A stretch of 64,000 bases of DNA from Zychaea mexicana (GCF_025766255.1 NW_026516801.1:1-64000); one strand, 5' to 3'. Counted from the stretch's first letter, positions 34,705 to 48,498 are shown. Notes: generated from the letters alone by a model not told the origin. Made by a program: numbers and translations.

Positions 34705-37700
34705 GACGTTTTTTGACTGTCACGCTCGGGACTTCAAAAAGTTCCACCAAGTTCCATGGATTTTCATTGGCTTTTGCTTAATAGTATGGCTTTCAGCATA
34801 TGATATGGCTCAAAGGGACTATCACGAAAGGAAAAGAAAAGGGGTGTGCTTGGTGGTCATCTAAACAAATGTGCTGCGGCGGTAGTGGTACGTGTCTCTC
34901 ACCATGGGCAGCTGTACCCTCCGATGGTATCGGCGCTTGTTTGTGAGTGGGGCCGTGCACGGCACCGTGTCAAGCAAAAACAAAAACACGAATGCGAATG
35001 AGCATGTAGATTCACGGAAGAAATGCTTTTCTGTGAGCAGTAAATGACGGAAATAGGAGTGACTGACAAAGTAGACAATTTACCATCAGTGAACAGTGAG
35101 AACACAATCCACCCAGCAGCCAGTTTACATTCCTTCAGCCAACAAGGCAAACAGCGTGTGTATATAGCGTACTTCACAGACAAATCCACAGTACTTTAAT
35201 ATTATCTTTTGACTGTGTTTGTGGCACGTAATGTTATGTGTGCGCGGAAAAAGATACTTCCATCGCTGCAGTTTATAATAAAGACCCGTTATCTTCTATG
35301 TTTAACCGTGCTCGTCAACTGTTGCTTTACCATTGTCGCTATACGCCAACAGTTCTCTCCTCCATCTTCCATCCCAGTTTATGCTACTGTTAAAGTTCTA
35401 TCCTCCATCCCAAGTATGTGCTGCTGCAGATCAGTTAGCCCGCTCATTAATAAGTATCCGCTGCCGCTACTGAAATCGACTCATCCTTCAGTGTTTTACA
35501 TTGCTCCTAACATAGTAAATCGGTTCGTTTGTTTTTGTGCGGTTCTACGTTCTTTTAAAGCAGCGTTCAAGATCCATTGGGACGATCAGAAGAATAACAC
35601 TACAAACGATGACTTCAGCTTTTGACACTTTTGCGCGTAATTCGTTGCTCCAGTGATCACCTTGTTCACTCGCCATCCCTTTGTGCATTTCGAGTGCGAA
35701 GTCAATTGGCCAAATCGTTGTGTCACAATGCGCATAGTTTCCGTTTCAGGGGAAAGCTGTTGGAACGTTCAAAGATTTGACACACGCGTAACTTCGTCAC
35801 TATCCAAAAAAGAAAGATCTGTGTTGCACTCTTCCTGAATTCCTCATTACTAGACTACCTTTGCTTCCTGCTGATTTACGTCCGTTATGCTTGGCGTTAG
35901 TGTGGGGTTGTGCGTACGCGTTCATAGCCTTCGTTATGTGATAATAATAAAAAAGAGAGACGTAGCGAATTTTCCCCTATTGTTACCTACTATTTCCACA
36001 GCAAAATACACATTGTGCCTCTGATCGTCTCTTTGCAGACTGCTTGTCGTTTCCGAATTAATGAGCACCGTTTACTGTGCATTACGTCCCACTTAGCTTA
36101 ACATATAGTCCCTTTTGGTATAATTAAGATCCGCTTAATATTTTATTATGTCTTGTCTTTAGATGCCACAGAAAGTGCGCTGGGGACGAGCAGCTTCTTC
36201 GCTACAAGACTTCCCTCAGCAGTAATTCTATTCACGACTGGTGTGTTGACTGGTGGCAAGGTGGCATATCAATTAAAGTTGGCAGGGATATGATAGTAAT
36301 ATGTGTTTGCTCTTGGACTACATGCGTCTTATGTAGGGCTTGCCGTAAAATGGACGCTTCAAGGCTACGTTTTTTGGTAATTCTATTTCACCAAAATCTG
36401 AGCCACTGATTCGGTCAGTGTACGGAAATGTTCACCAAGCTGATGTCAACTTTACCAATAGGTCAAGAAGGACTTAGTCTCTGGATCGCTTTCACAGGCA
36501 CTGTATATTGTGAGCGACGACTGATAATGAGCGTCGAAATGACTATCTGTTCCCCCCAATAGGGATCGTCGCTTGACAGAAATACTTTTCAATGGAAGTT
36601 TTCCCAACAGTGGATTATGATGTTTGGGGGAATCGTTTGGTCATATAACTGTGTGGACAGTAGCATATATCAAATACATAATCTAAGGAACAAGATGGGC
36701 GGTGGGAATAAAAAAATCACAACGTGATCTGCCGACGTTGGTCAACATTTTAAACTTGCGTTGAATCGTTTTTAAATATAATGAGGATAATCATGAAATT
36801 TCTCCAACAACCACTGGAAAAGAAACGTCGTATATTTGGGCAAGAAAACCATGGCAACTATCATCTACATTTTTAAATGCGGTGCTTCCCGTCTTTGCAC
36901 CATCATCTCATCGATTATACACGCCGCTCAATGTTGTTACTGTAGGTGGAAGTTCAATTTCATCCTGTACGTGGCTGGACACGCTTATAATTACGCCTTG
37001 CGGTATCAATCGACGCTCAAGCGAGGCGTGCCGTTTCCCCATTATGTTATCGAACAATTGATGAAACACCTTGTTAGATAGTCTGCAAGAGAGACATTAC
37101 CGAAACTACAATAACGTTTATGTGCAATACAGTAAAGTGTATAACAATTCAATAGAATCTGTACAAACGACCAATCTGGACGCATAACCAAAACAAGGAG
37201 ACCCTCAATATGTATACAAGCAATGATGTATGGCGTGGAGGTGGACTACGATGCCCTTGTGCAAACAAAGCCTGGGCGAAAAGAACCGAAACTGGAACAC
37301 TTGTAACAAACATGAACAAAGAGATAGCAAGGGTGAGTGTTTTTCAACAACAGCGCAAAGAATGTGTCATTCCCATTGCTTAATATAAAAGACGGCATTA
37401 ATTTGGGCTACAAGAATCTTTCTATCAAGTGATATAAAAGGATCTAGAGATGAATAGTCTAATGTAAACGAACAGTAACGCAGCTGGCATAGTTGTACAT
37501 ACTGCATAAATAGCGTTCTGTTCGTACTAGATACTACTTTTTTTCTTCCCCGCCCATGGGTATCTTTTAAAAGAGACTTGGCAGGAGCAGCGCGGGCTAA
37601 ACATAGGTGATTGATGGACATCTTCGGGGCTTGTAGCAGCACATGGAGACACAAGCATTGAATCTATACCAGACAACAATAGTATTACCGTGCTTGCACA

Positions 37701-39302
37701 GAACAATCTGTCACTCTCTAGATTTGTGCGTAGCAATTACTATGAGGTAACTTCTTCTTTCTTTTGCATACACACCTCCACCTCTCTGGTATTATTTTTA
37801 GTATACTACCAACTCTCAAAGAAACCCTCATCATGTGATACGGATAAAAAGTCATTGGCTTGATCTTTTTCGAAAACAGAACAAGCTTACTGCTACATAC
37901 ACACAAAAAGTAAGAACTTGGGTGTCAAAATGACGTATGTAAATCTCTCTTGCCGATACACATGATACAAAGAGATGTCACCAACGAAGAGTATATGGCA
38001 TTGTGGATGGTATGGACCATCTATGCTAAGTACAACAGTACATTAGGAGGAAACCGTGAGGAACACTGGAGAATACGATTCAAAGTTACAATATGTGGCA
38101 TGATATGCATGCAGTATGAGCTGCTGCTGCAGGATCAAAGTTTGTGCTGTTTGGTGGCGGCACCGTGCGCATGTGCACTACCACCACTCACTTTACAAAT
38201 TATGAAATTAAGCTCCAAAGTGCTTTAAAGAAAAGGCGGAATGGCTAACTATTATGGCAAAGGAAAATAAGACTGGTTTAAATAGAAAAAGGGACTAAAG
38301 ATGACAACTGTGTAATACGTCGCACTATTTTACAACAACCTGACAAGTGCACACATAGTAGAAATGTGCGGCCTTAGCCACGTATATGGGATCATCTATA
38401 TGTAGCTTTATAAACTGATTTTCAAAAAGCTAATTTAACAGGCAACAGTGTTACATTACTTGAAGGAGCTTCATATGATTAGTAGGCCGGTAGCAGCAGC
38501 AAAGGCAATAATATGAGTAAATAGCAGCGATATCAGCCCATATGAAACGACATTTCGCAGATAAGTAGCCTTATTCATTTAATATAGCTAGCTCCATTTT
38601 TCTACATCAAATATGAATGCCAGATATCAACAATTATGTAATCAACAATATCCTATATATCTATCGTCATCAATTAGCTATAGGATAAAAGTATCGCTTT
38701 GGCACTATTTGGAAAACTCATTCTAAAGAAGTCGATGATGTTTCTCCTATGTATGCACCGCTTTTTTTTTGCTTTTTCGCGATCTTCTCATAGCAGGTAC
38801 TTTTAGAAAGAAATACCCATAAATCTGACATTTCTGCCCTGCCGTTTTTCATATAGATTAGCTCGGTCTATCCTTGAAATTGATGTGTAAAGGGGCTCAC
38901 ATATACAACTGAAACGTGACAAACACAGATCCATCAACATGCTATAAGCATGAGATTCACATATGCCCGCTACAAGATCGGACCTCTTCGCATTAACCAT
39001 GGAGCAGACAAGACAGCAAAGTCCACGCTCTAAAAATATAGATTCCAGTAATGTGAGACCCACTTCTTCTCGAGGTTGTACCAAGGATAATGGTTTCTGC
39101 TAATACAAATATTGTAAAAAAACGCTTTTTCCCCCACGGATAACGTGTGACACATACACAACAGCGGAGTGTAACCATGAGAGCTAAACTTAGGAAGGCT
39201 GGTTTATTCTCTTCGTGCACCTTTCCTCTTCTCTTTCTCGTCCCTGTAGCCCGCCTTTTTCCAGTCCGCTACTTTTTAACATACTCCTGCAGGATCTCGC
39301 TC
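34705..39302. other. 4.6-kb stretch without a convincing gene
   Basis: Open frames at 35236-35625 (+), 36836-37081 (+) and 38803-39084 (-) have no recognisable motifs. About 36765-37065 (+) contains an ATG-less open frame with protein-like text (TSYIWARKPWQLSSTFLN) that may be a fossil. AT-rich and otherwise featureless by eye. Confidence 0.35.
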
Positions 39303-42300
39303 ATGTTTGGTTCAAAACGACCAACGAGCGATGAAGAGCTCACCCTCTCTCGGAGACAAACCAGCAGGAGCTCAATGGAAGCTTTACGGAGCCATACCTT
39401 TCCAACCTCGTATAACAAAAGTGGCCAGCAGCAACAACAACAACACCGCAACCCGTTCATGACCAACGGATCGCACAACGCTACTGCCAATATGCCCTCG
39501 CTTTCACTTCATCGGATACGACGATTATTAAGCCATCGGCCAGCGTTCCTGTGGTGGGGCATTGCTTGCTGTTTCCTGCTATTCCTTTTACTACGGTTAC
39601 CATCGTCGCCGCCACCATCGCAAAAACGGCGGTACGAAATCCTTTTCACCCACGACCTTGTTGAATACCAAGACACTAGTCAAATGACAGATTACGCTCT
39701 TCTTGATAAACTTCTTAAAAGTGATCAAGGTAGGTATAGCTTTGGAATATAAAGGGCAACACTTAATTAATTGAATTTGGTGTTTGGTCGGGGAGCAATA
39801 AAAACGCATATACGCCATGCTTACATACGGCATATCCTTTTATGTGTTTGTAAATTAATTTGCAGAACGACGTGAAAATACCCAATGGCATGTTCAATTT
39901 AACCGCCACGAACGTACGCCTAATTGGATTGCTAACGGCAAAGATCGAGCATCCGGATCGTTTTCAAAACAACTATTGCAACACAAAGTCCGGGGACACT
40001 CGTCATACGAATTGGAAAAGCTGGGCGAGTCAGCTCCACTGCATTTCAAAGACGAACATGCGCGCACGGTCCCTGTGACAGCCATCATTTACTACACCAG
40101 TAACGGACAACTTCACACTCAAATTGGATCCATTCTCGCACAAAGCGTTGTGCCTGAGGCATTATGGATCGTGTGCACACCAGACGTTCAAGCGGATGTT
40201 AAGAGCAAGACTGTGGCATTCAAAAACAACAAGCGTGTCAAGATCATGATTTGGGAGCCGGTCGAATGGCTACAAGTCGCATTACGCGTGTCGTCCGAAT
40301 ATCTGTGGATTGTCGATCAAGACATTGCGCCTGGAAAACGCTACCTCGAACGGTTATTACGATTATCCAACACAGAAGAGTATCGATCTACTTTTTTGGG
40401 CACACAGGCCGTGGTCTTCAAGCAACAACACCGGAATGCTCCTTTGGAATGCATTGCAGATATTGTTGAGGACGGAAGCTTACCAAGCGTGAGTCAAAGT
40501 GTGGATATGATATCGGATTTATGGTTATTACGGCGATCCTGGCTTTCAGCCGTTTCAGAGGACTCGAGCATAATCCAACACCAACAGCAGCAACAACCGG
40601 ATCCACATTTGTTCGGGCATTCTGTCAGCCGCAGCCTTCGCATTCATGCAGATATACCCTCGGTCGTCATACCTACCGAATCTTTGGGCCATGATTATCA
40701 GATCAAACGACTCTCAGCAACTGGCACGGCGGAGGTGGCGAGAAAAAATATGTGCAGTGCAATTGAAGGGTATTTGAAAGAAACATGGGCAGTAGGAACT
40801 ACGTGGCGCGAGTCCATAGCAGCTCCTGGAATTAAATCCTACGCTGCATCCACCAAGTCGCCCGTCACCTTTATCTTCGATGGGGCTCAGCATGTGGCCC
40901 AATTCATACCCCTTGTATGTGAATTCGATCGAACCGGGTTGACGGATATCCAAATTATTGCAACGGGCAAGCAGCGAGGATTGTCAGCAGCCGCGTTACT
41001 CGAATCCCTGCAGGAGAAGAATCCGGCATGTGCAGCAGGTGTTACTGTGCATGATTTGGATATTGGGTTCTCTTCTGCCGACACCTCCATTTTCCTAAAT
41101 CAAGCTACGCATGCATTTGCCCACTTGTTTTCACTCATTGAGCCACGGGTTACTATCTATGTCGATCACAATGGTCCTGCAAAGAGAAGCATACAAGCCG
41201 CTGCCGAGCTTACCAAAACCGTCGCCATCGGGTTGCCTCCTCGGGATATCTTGCATGCATTGTGGATGGCTAATTTGCCTGCAGAATCACTATCCAGTAA
41301 GTCTCTCTTTATAATGTCTTACCTCGCTTAAACCTTATACGTTATAACTAACTCTCTCGCGTTTGCATATTGACTTTTGAACTATATAGAATGGAATGAT
41401 TTTACTGTCAAATTGGTGATCATTACAGACCGGAAGCCGCAATCGCTCGCCCGATTAATTCGCTCAGCGGCCCGTGCACATTATTTTGGGGACACTGTTG
41501 ACATGGCAATAGTGATGGAACAGTCCAGTGACCGTGTCACACAGGCCTTTGTCAATAACTTGCCTTGGCCACATGGCAACAAAGATCTGCGGCACCGAAT
41601 AACCAAGGTGAATCGTATGCCTGTTTATGTGGAATCGTGGTATCCTGCAGACGATCACGAGTACGGCATTATTCTCGACGACAGTGTTGAACTTTCTGAA
41701 ATGTTCTATGTATGGACCAAGTACGCGATCCTTCGGTACCGCTATGGACATGACCTGCCCGACGACGCCAAGGCCATGTTTGGTATCAGCTTATACTCGC
41801 CGCATATGCTGGAAAGTGATCCGAACGGCCGTCGACTGTTTGAGCCATCATCGGCTCTGGTTAGCAATGAGTATGACGCAGGATCACCTTATCTGATGCA
41901 AGCGAGCAATAGCTTTGGAGGCGCTGTGTATTTTCCAGAGCACTGGCGCGAATTCCACGACTTCATCACTGCACGTGTCACCGATATAAACAAGAAACAG
42001 CTCCAGAACGTTACGGTGCCTAATGCTCGCTCAAGCCAGTGGGTAAACTCCTGGAAGCGCTTCATGGACGAGCTTATCTTTATGCGGGCGTATGTCATGC
42101 TGTATCCAAACTTTGAAAACTACGTCAGTCTGTCGACAAGCCATCTTGAGCTAGGCAGCCATGTGATGGGCGACTACTCACAAGCTGCAGCATTGCTCCG
42201 AGTGCCCTTGTTGACGGGCGACCAGGAGCCATTGCAGCGCCAGCTTCCTGGCCACCAATTGCCAACGTGGTACAGTCTGCCTGTGCTCGATCTCTGGGGC

Positions 42301-42642
42301 AATGTCGAACCTATGAGTATCCTGCGGGAGCGTGGCATGGCACTGCAGCGCAGTGTGTCATCATGCACACCTTTGGGGCTGAAGGATCATCTACATGATC
42401 CAAGTGATCTGCTATGTCCATCTGCAAAGCTGGTTGCCGTTCCAGTCACATCAGAAGATGATCCCGTTCCTGATTTTGCAACCCGGGTCGTTACCGTATT
42501 TGTCGATGCGGAAGCTACACCCGATCCACAGCACGCCACCGCAGACGCCCAGAACACCGAGCAGACGATTGATGATGATGATAATGACGACGACGACAAC
42601 AACAACAACGGAAGCAATAATGAAGAAGTCTTAAGAAACTAA
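39303..42642 (+). CDS. type II membrane protein, glycosyltransferase-like
   Basis: Three exons (39303-39729, 39866-41296, 41390-42642) give 1036 aa. A cytosolic Ser/Gln-rich tail is followed by one membrane anchor at residues 81-99 (AFLWWGIACCFLLFLLLRL), the layout of a Golgi or ER type II enzyme. The first lumenal module contains VTAIIYYTSNGQLHTQIGSI and WIVDQDIAPGKRYL, a family-2-like nucleotide-sugar fold with an acidic motif. The second contains LVIITDRKPQSLARLI, then YGIILDDSVELSEMFYVWTK, the DDxxELS signature of a plant/fungal GT-like family. The acidic Asp/Asn tail is low-complexity. Donor and acceptor sugars cannot be assigned. An in-frame ATG at 39177 would add 42 residues; 39303 is preferred because the upstream part looks like a pyrimidine-rich leader. 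Confidence 0.85.
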
Positions 42643-43076
42643 CCAAGCATTGGATCTCCTCAGACACCCCACATCACTTATTAACCACCACCTCTCAACA
42701 TCCCACCACAACAGCAGTAATTATACACAAGCACATATTACACATATATACATATATACGCTAATGCAACGCACATCAATCACACCACACACACCCACAC
42801 ATACAGCAGGAAGGGAAAGAAGGCATTCGATCTCTCTTATCTTATATTGTAAACAAGCACGCGACTCCATTTTTATTTCTATTGCGATTTTATTTTTTTT
42901 GCCAGTTACAGATAGCGCTCCTCTAATGGTTATTTTTCTTTTTCAATGTGTACACCTCCTTTGGCAATTCCTCTTTACCGTTTTGCATACAAATAATATC
43001 AATCCAAAAAAAGGATTAATCGCATTTTCCCTTATCTCTCCATAGTATTTTGGAGAAGTGCTCCTTAGTAACTGCA
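42643..43076. other. short spacer between two co-directional genes
   Basis: About 430 bases contain CA-rich and T-rich tracts, forming the 3' UTR of the glycosyltransferase-like gene and the promoter of the Vac7-like gene. No gene seen. Confidence 0.45.
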
Positions 43077-45270
43077 ATGGAGGATTCACATTCGCCATTG
43101 CAACAACAACAACCTCCACTTTCTTCTGTCACCGGCAGCATAACGGACGATAAGTCAGCAGCAGCCGAGGATCTGTCGCCCAGTCAACAACCCCCGCCTA
43201 TCACCACCACCACAACAACAACGAGTGCCAAGCAAACAAGTGCACCACAAGCAACCACAACAAAAGCAACAGCCCCACAAGTGTCATTACTGCAACAACA
43301 ACAACAACAACAACAAGGAGTAGGCGGCGGTGGTAGTGGTGGCAGTAGTAACAATCGTCGTCTAATGAACAAGTTCCCGACGCTGCATAATGACAATCAG
43401 CTCGGACGCGACTTGTTTGTCAATAACAACTTTGACCGGAACTTGACCGTCGAGAAGGCGCGTTTCGATGCCCCACAAACGCTGATTACTCCTTCTGATG
43501 AAGTGCCACCGCAACTATCCAATTATCCTCCTGACGAATCGCTGTTGTCTTCTTCGGCTGAGGGACGCTACCCAACGGTCTTTTCATCGTCTACTTCAAC
43601 CAATGGTGGTGGCTCTGGATCGCCCATGATGCCAAGTTCTTCGTTGAGTCCATACTCCACTCTGACAGACCGCGGTTATGAGGTAATGGGAGAGAAATAT
43701 AAAGAAGAAAAAAAAACACCTTACGAGAATACTTTTTTGGCGATTGCTGAAGGCGTTCTTTTTCCCTTTGCTCTCTCACTACCACCATTATAGACTGAAC
43801 GAGGGAGTCGACGAACAACGAACAAAAAGCGAAAGCGACCTTCCATTCCAATGAATGGTACTGCAAGTCCAGCAGAAGTGTTCCATCGTAATCTTATTGA
43901 CGCTGTATCAAACGTTGAAGGTATTGAATAAAAAAAACAAGAAGAGACGAAAGAATTAATTTATGTTAAATGCTTCTCATAAGATTCCGACGAAAATGAA
44001 CGCTATGTATACCATACGTCGCATGGATACAATTCGGATTTGAACCATCACCCTTACTCGCATCGAGTGTATAGGTTGCCAAAGGCGCAAGATTTGGAAA
44101 ATAGCCGTCGATGGCTAAGCGATTGGTTTCGTCCTGTCGCTGCTGCTGTAAATGGTCCTTCTCATAAACAAAGTCGGGATGAGGATGTGTCGTCGAATTA
44201 TCGACCCAAGCTTCGTTATGTGATGGATTATCCCCATCGTTCCAAAAAAGAGTACTATGATAATTATCCAGACAAGCTGCGGCACTCGTCAAATAGACGA
44301 AATCGGCCCATGCAATACTACGGCGACGGTGGTGGAGGATATACGAGTGACGACGAGGAAGCAGCTGCACCTTTGCTCAGCAGGACGATGGCGGGCAGGC
44401 AGCAAAAATCACCAGACAGTGCATCATGGTAACGTCATATACATGATTATGAAACCTTGTTCAAGGAAAGAGAGAGAGGGGGTTAATCAAGTATTTCATG
44501 AAATGACTCATATACTGAATCATTCCATCGTCGTCCTTCGTCATCGTCATTAGCGGCCGAGTGTGTTTCAATATCACCCTGGGACTATTTGCTGCACTCA
44601 TCTGCATATTCCTGCTAACTCTTTATCGGGCTACACCCTTGACCGATATGTCGGTCGAGTTGGGCAGAGTGTTGGCCAGTGACAAAGAACTCATCTTTGA
44701 TCTACACGTCCATGCGAACAACTGGAACTGGTGGACTGTACATATCGCAGATGCCGATATCGGTGTGTTTGCATTCAGCCAAATCGTACCGCTCTCGGCA
44801 CCACTGTCATCAAATATCACAACTGCAGCAGATCCAGTTCCCGAATACCTGGGAAACTTTTATCATTTTGACGAGCCGTTATCTTTCCCATCTACGTTTA
44901 TCATCGACAAGCCAGCCAAAGCCATTTCGCAAATACGAATCAAAAACCCGGGTGGAGATAGGACCGGTAGTGAGAGATGGTACAAGAAGTCATTAGAATA
45001 TCTTTATAAAGATTGACAGGTCCCTTGGGCATCAACTCATTGAATGTATGCATGAAATACAAAATTAGGTCTAGGATGATCCGCTATCCATATGGACTCG
45101 TCACGCGTGGTGTGCTCAAGTACGATCCCATATCATTTGTAGCCATCTACCCTCAATCTGCCGTCATTTGTAACGTTGTTCGAGTAGACCCAACAACAGG
45201 AACTGTTTCAGAAGATCCGGATCAAGGATATTGTTTAAAGGAGAGCAAGCATCAAATTCATCGTTTATAA
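43077..45270 (+). CDS. Vac7-like vacuolar regulator of PtdIns(3,5)P2 synthesis
   Basis: Five exons (43077-43682, 43794-43920, 43984-44428, 44554-44951, 45020-45270) give 608 aa. The N-terminal 200 residues are Gln/Thr/Ser/Pro-rich and probably disordered. One membrane segment lies near residues 397-416 (FNITLGLFAALICIFLL). The lumenal part has the conserved Vac7 core: DMSVELGRVLASDKELIFD, VHANNWNWWTVHIADADIG, and a C-terminal block with GVLKYDPISF. Vac7 in yeast sits in the vacuole membrane and activates the Fab1 lipid kinase, controlling vacuole size and stress response. The ATG at 43077 is chosen; no ATG occurs upstream in the same frame. Confidence 0.88.
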
Positions 45271-45420
45271 CTTTAGAAGATTTTCCCCACATCGTTATAC
45301 CCGCCCCCAATTCAAAGCAACAATGAACAAAATTTCAGTCATCATGTCTCTTTCTCCGTACCACGGAAAGATGAAAAGCAATAGTGAAATAAACCTTTTT
45401 TTTTATTTTTTTTTTCCAAT

Positions 45421-46602
45421 CTAAATCTCATTGAATGCCGTTTTGCCATCCTTCGTCAAGATTTCGATTATTTTCCCGCTTGTTAATGGGATTTCACCCG
45501 TTGAATAACCGTGCAATTGTCTATCGGATAAAAATATATTTTTAAGTCTCTTTTTTTTCTGTTCTCGGGATCAAAGTCAAACACTCACTTTGCTACTGTC
45601 TCAAGGGGTGTCCAAGACGAGAAATCAGCATCAGGCATGCCTTGTCTGTTGGCAGGGGTATCTAATGTAACACTGAGAGCAAAAAAAGGATGAATGTCTC
45701 TCATCGATTACTGCTATCTTACATCTCACTTGATGAACCAAACTTACGGGCAAATAGCAGTGACTTTTGCACCTTCGGGCAATCCACCATTAGGAGCTGC
45801 CAGATCTTGTACAAGATGATGAATTGCAGCCTTGGAGATGCCATAGCCGATCATGCCTGATGCATCAAAAAAAATCCCGGGTTTAAAATTTTGCCATTGT
45901 ATTGCTTGAAGTTTATTACTTTACCTGGTGTTGGGTTTAGAGCGGCCAGCGCACCTGTCAAAACCAAAAGTCCGTTGCTAGAAAAGCCAGCACAATGGTC
46001 AGAGAGCGTGTTTTTGTTCCTTTATGCAAAAAGGGCTATGGTAATCAACATATTGATACGACATACTTATCCAAATGGCGTGCAGCCAAACGAGCAGCAA
46101 TCAAAGACGAATGGACCGACTGCTTCAACATCAGATCACTGTTCTTGATAAAGTCTATTGGACTTTGTTAGAAAACCCTCTTCTTCTTTTGTTCTATGCT
46201 GCCCCCCCACCCATCAGTGCAATAAACTTTTTTTGCCAGCACTTACTCTTGCTCGCAGCACTGCCACCTGCCCATCCTCCGGCTACACAGAACAGGGCCT
46301 TTAACTTTTCTCCTTTGAGTGTCGCCTCCATGCTTTGATCCAGCTTTGCTGCTTGTTCCTGAAGCTCCTCGTTGGCGTTTACGAGTGCGTTGAACTGTGC
46401 TGCTTTATTCTCGACGAGATCAATGTTGGTCACGGCCTATCATGCGTATCCATTTATGAATTACCCACTGAATGAGATTTCCTGTTCACAGAATATGAAG
46501 CCCTTGAGAGATCTGAACACATACCCAACCACGTGCTTTGAAGTAGTCTACAAGAACCCTTCCGAGTGCACCAGCACCACCATAAACTGCAAGATGGCTC
46601 AT
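45421..46602 (-). CDS. quinoid dihydropteridine reductase, with an apparent one-base frameshift
   Basis: Seven exons (46525-46602, 46247-46436, 46067-46154, 45925-45978, 45748-45856, 45589-45672, 45421-45520) sum to 703 nt, one more than 234 codons. The short-chain dehydrogenase features are all there: YGGAGALGR for NADH binding, [24 protein letters not shown] with the catalytic Tyr and Lys, and [10 protein letters not shown]. The enzyme reduces quinonoid dihydrobiopterin to recycle the tetrahydrobiopterin cofactor of aromatic hydroxylases. In exon 4 the frame changes inside a T5 run (45957-45964 region): text before reads NNGLLV, and after it [13 protein letters not shown] needs one T fewer. 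All splice phases fit if one T is removed. Sequencing error or a recent null allele are both possible. Confidence 0.85.
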
Positions 46603-47121
46603 GATTGAATTGTATGAAAGATCGTTTGACAGAGAAAGACACAAGCGCGACAACAATAGCTGCACACACTAAATTTGAAGCGTAGGACAGAGCGTGGGAT
46701 TTTTCATTCACACTAAAATAATACGCGCGTGCGCGTGTGTGTCTATTTCTTCCTCCGAAGTTGCTGGCAGCCAGGCCGTACCCGTAGAGACCTAGCCAGT
46801 AAAATTTACAGAATAACTGCGGCATTGTTATTTACGCCAATAACAAAGGCGAAATAAAGTTTGTCCAATCAGGAATGAAGAATAACATTCAGCATTATAC
46901 AAAGCTTGAGTGTGTCCCGCGGTATATATATGTTATAGCTGCTGGGAACCCTGGTGCAGGATGAATACTCGGGCTACTGCTGCTACAACCACTTTGACAC
47001 GACACTGTCAAAAAGTACTTTTTTACGTTTGACATATCTACACGCAGTGAAGTATGTTTCCACTCAATTGTGCTCATTTAGTAATGTGATTGGTCAGAAT
47101 GCTCCTGCATAAAGAACCTGC

Positions 47122-47147
47122 ATCTGCACCTGGGAACAGGTGCAGAT
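47122..47147. repeat. perfect 11-bp inverted repeat
   Basis: ATCTGCACCTG (47122-47132) and CAGGTGCAGAT (47137-47147) are separated by GGAA. Nearby GCAAGTGCAGG (about 47153-47164) shares the core. Such short motifs are typical of subterminal regions of CACTA transposons, whose transposase remnant lies 440 bp away. Confidence 0.6.
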
Positions 47148-47407
47148 AACTTTCGCAAGTGCAGGTCGGCAACATTCCTATCCAAACATGGCAACAAGTA
47201 ACACCAATACGTTGTACGAATTCCCTAAGCAGTTGACGTGAGTCGATGAAGAAAGAAGAAAGCGCCAAGGAGCAGTTAGACGAGACCAGTTGTACAAGTC
47301 TTGAACTGGATCTAAACTAGAAAACCTAGCAGTGAAAGACTTAAATATACGTGCGGCACACTCAAAGTTGCAGATGTTTTATGAAGTTTTATTGGTCAAA
47401 AAAATTC

Positions 47408-47430
47408 TTGCACTTGCACTTGCACTTGCA
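47408..47430 (+). repeat. tandem TTGCAC hexamer, about four copies
   Basis: The TTGCAC unit is repeated 3.7 times. A related inverted GACAAGTGC lies just after (about 47439). It may belong to the subterminal region of the adjacent CACTA-like remnant. Confidence 0.55.
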
Positions 47431-47586
47431 AATAGCTTTGACAAGTGCCTATTTATCTGTGCGCCAGTCATTAAATTGTTCAATCCTAAAGTAAAATCAG
47501 ATATAAGGTGCTCATTAATTTGACATGTTTCCGCACTGGTAGGGCCTCTACTTACACAGTTTGCATGATACCAAGCATGATATAAG

Positions 47587-48498
47587 TCAGAGCTTCGATC
47601 GGACGGCCTCGACTTCATCGAACGTTATCGCAGGCTTGAGCAAAAGGCGACATGCATCAACGAACTTCATCCAGTGATTGAACTTGCGTTTTTCCAAACA
47701 CCCTTGCAACAAAAATGGCGAATAAACGAGACACCAGCTTTTCCATTCAGCTGCCTTCATCCCTGAAAGGCCCCCGCTTATCCTGTCTGCTGAGAGCACA
47801 TCGAGATCCACCGGCAAAACGAACCCTTCAACTGATTTCTTCATATCCCGAAGATCAGCTGCAGTTAGGTAACCCTCATCCTGCCAGAGCTCCAGCATTT
47901 TCTTGGTCGTACCATGGAGCAGGTTATGCATCGGATCGATGGCAGTGAAACGGACTGCATCAAAGTACTCCAAGCGTTACAACTTGGACCAACGCGTGCC
48001 ATACTTGTGTTCAATATCGGCGCGATCCTTTTTTGAGGTCGCATTCTTCCATTCTGTTGCATGAACTGCCACATCGCTCACGCTACCGACATTTTGCCAG
48101 CGCCCTTCTTCGACGTCGAATCCACCAGCAAGGTTAACGCGATCCCTATTATCATCAACGATAAAGGTGCGGTTGCACTTGTAACAAGCTCGACGGCTGG
48201 TAGGAGCAGTAAATCCACATGTCTTGCGAGCGGCGGGTATATCACAGGCAGCCATGATTAACGCAGCTTTCGTAAGGATGCTCCAGCCGAGCGAGGAGAC
48301 ATACACTTCGATATCATCTCTAAACAGCAACGCTAACTCATTAACAAGGCATGACAAGTATTTGTTTAGCTCTGTCGTATGCGATGCGGTTGGGCCTGGC
48401 ATGACACCGACGAGAATGGCCATGACATGTTCGATTTGAAGCTTATGAATTTCGGTCAGCATAATACAAACGTCCGGACTACTATAGCGATTAATCAT
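47587..48498 (-). pseudogene. CACTA (Tnp2-family) transposase fragment with an in-frame stop
   Basis: Two in-frame blocks (47977-48498 and 47587-47973) are separated by a single TAA. They contain the Tnp2 landmarks: VMPGPTASHTTELNKYLSCL, then a CDIPAARKTCGF block followed by ACYKCNRTF, and AVRFTAIDPMHNLLHGTTK with the DxxH motif. CACTA/En-Spm elements move by cut and paste using this transposase. The copy lacks its N-terminal and distal parts and has a stop, so it is dead. No ends with CACT termini could be located. Confidence 0.75.

Larger units (their letters stand above)
46603..47586. other. spacer between dihydropteridine reductase and transposon remnant
   Basis: It holds an alternating CG/TG tract near 46719-46741, TATA-like sequence near 46923, and the hairpin and TTGCAC repeats listed separately. 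No gene seen. Confidence 0.4.

Noticed and set aside
35236..35625. 130-codon plus-strand frame
   Set aside because: AT-rich, hydrophobic chance-like text without promoter or splice context that I could support.
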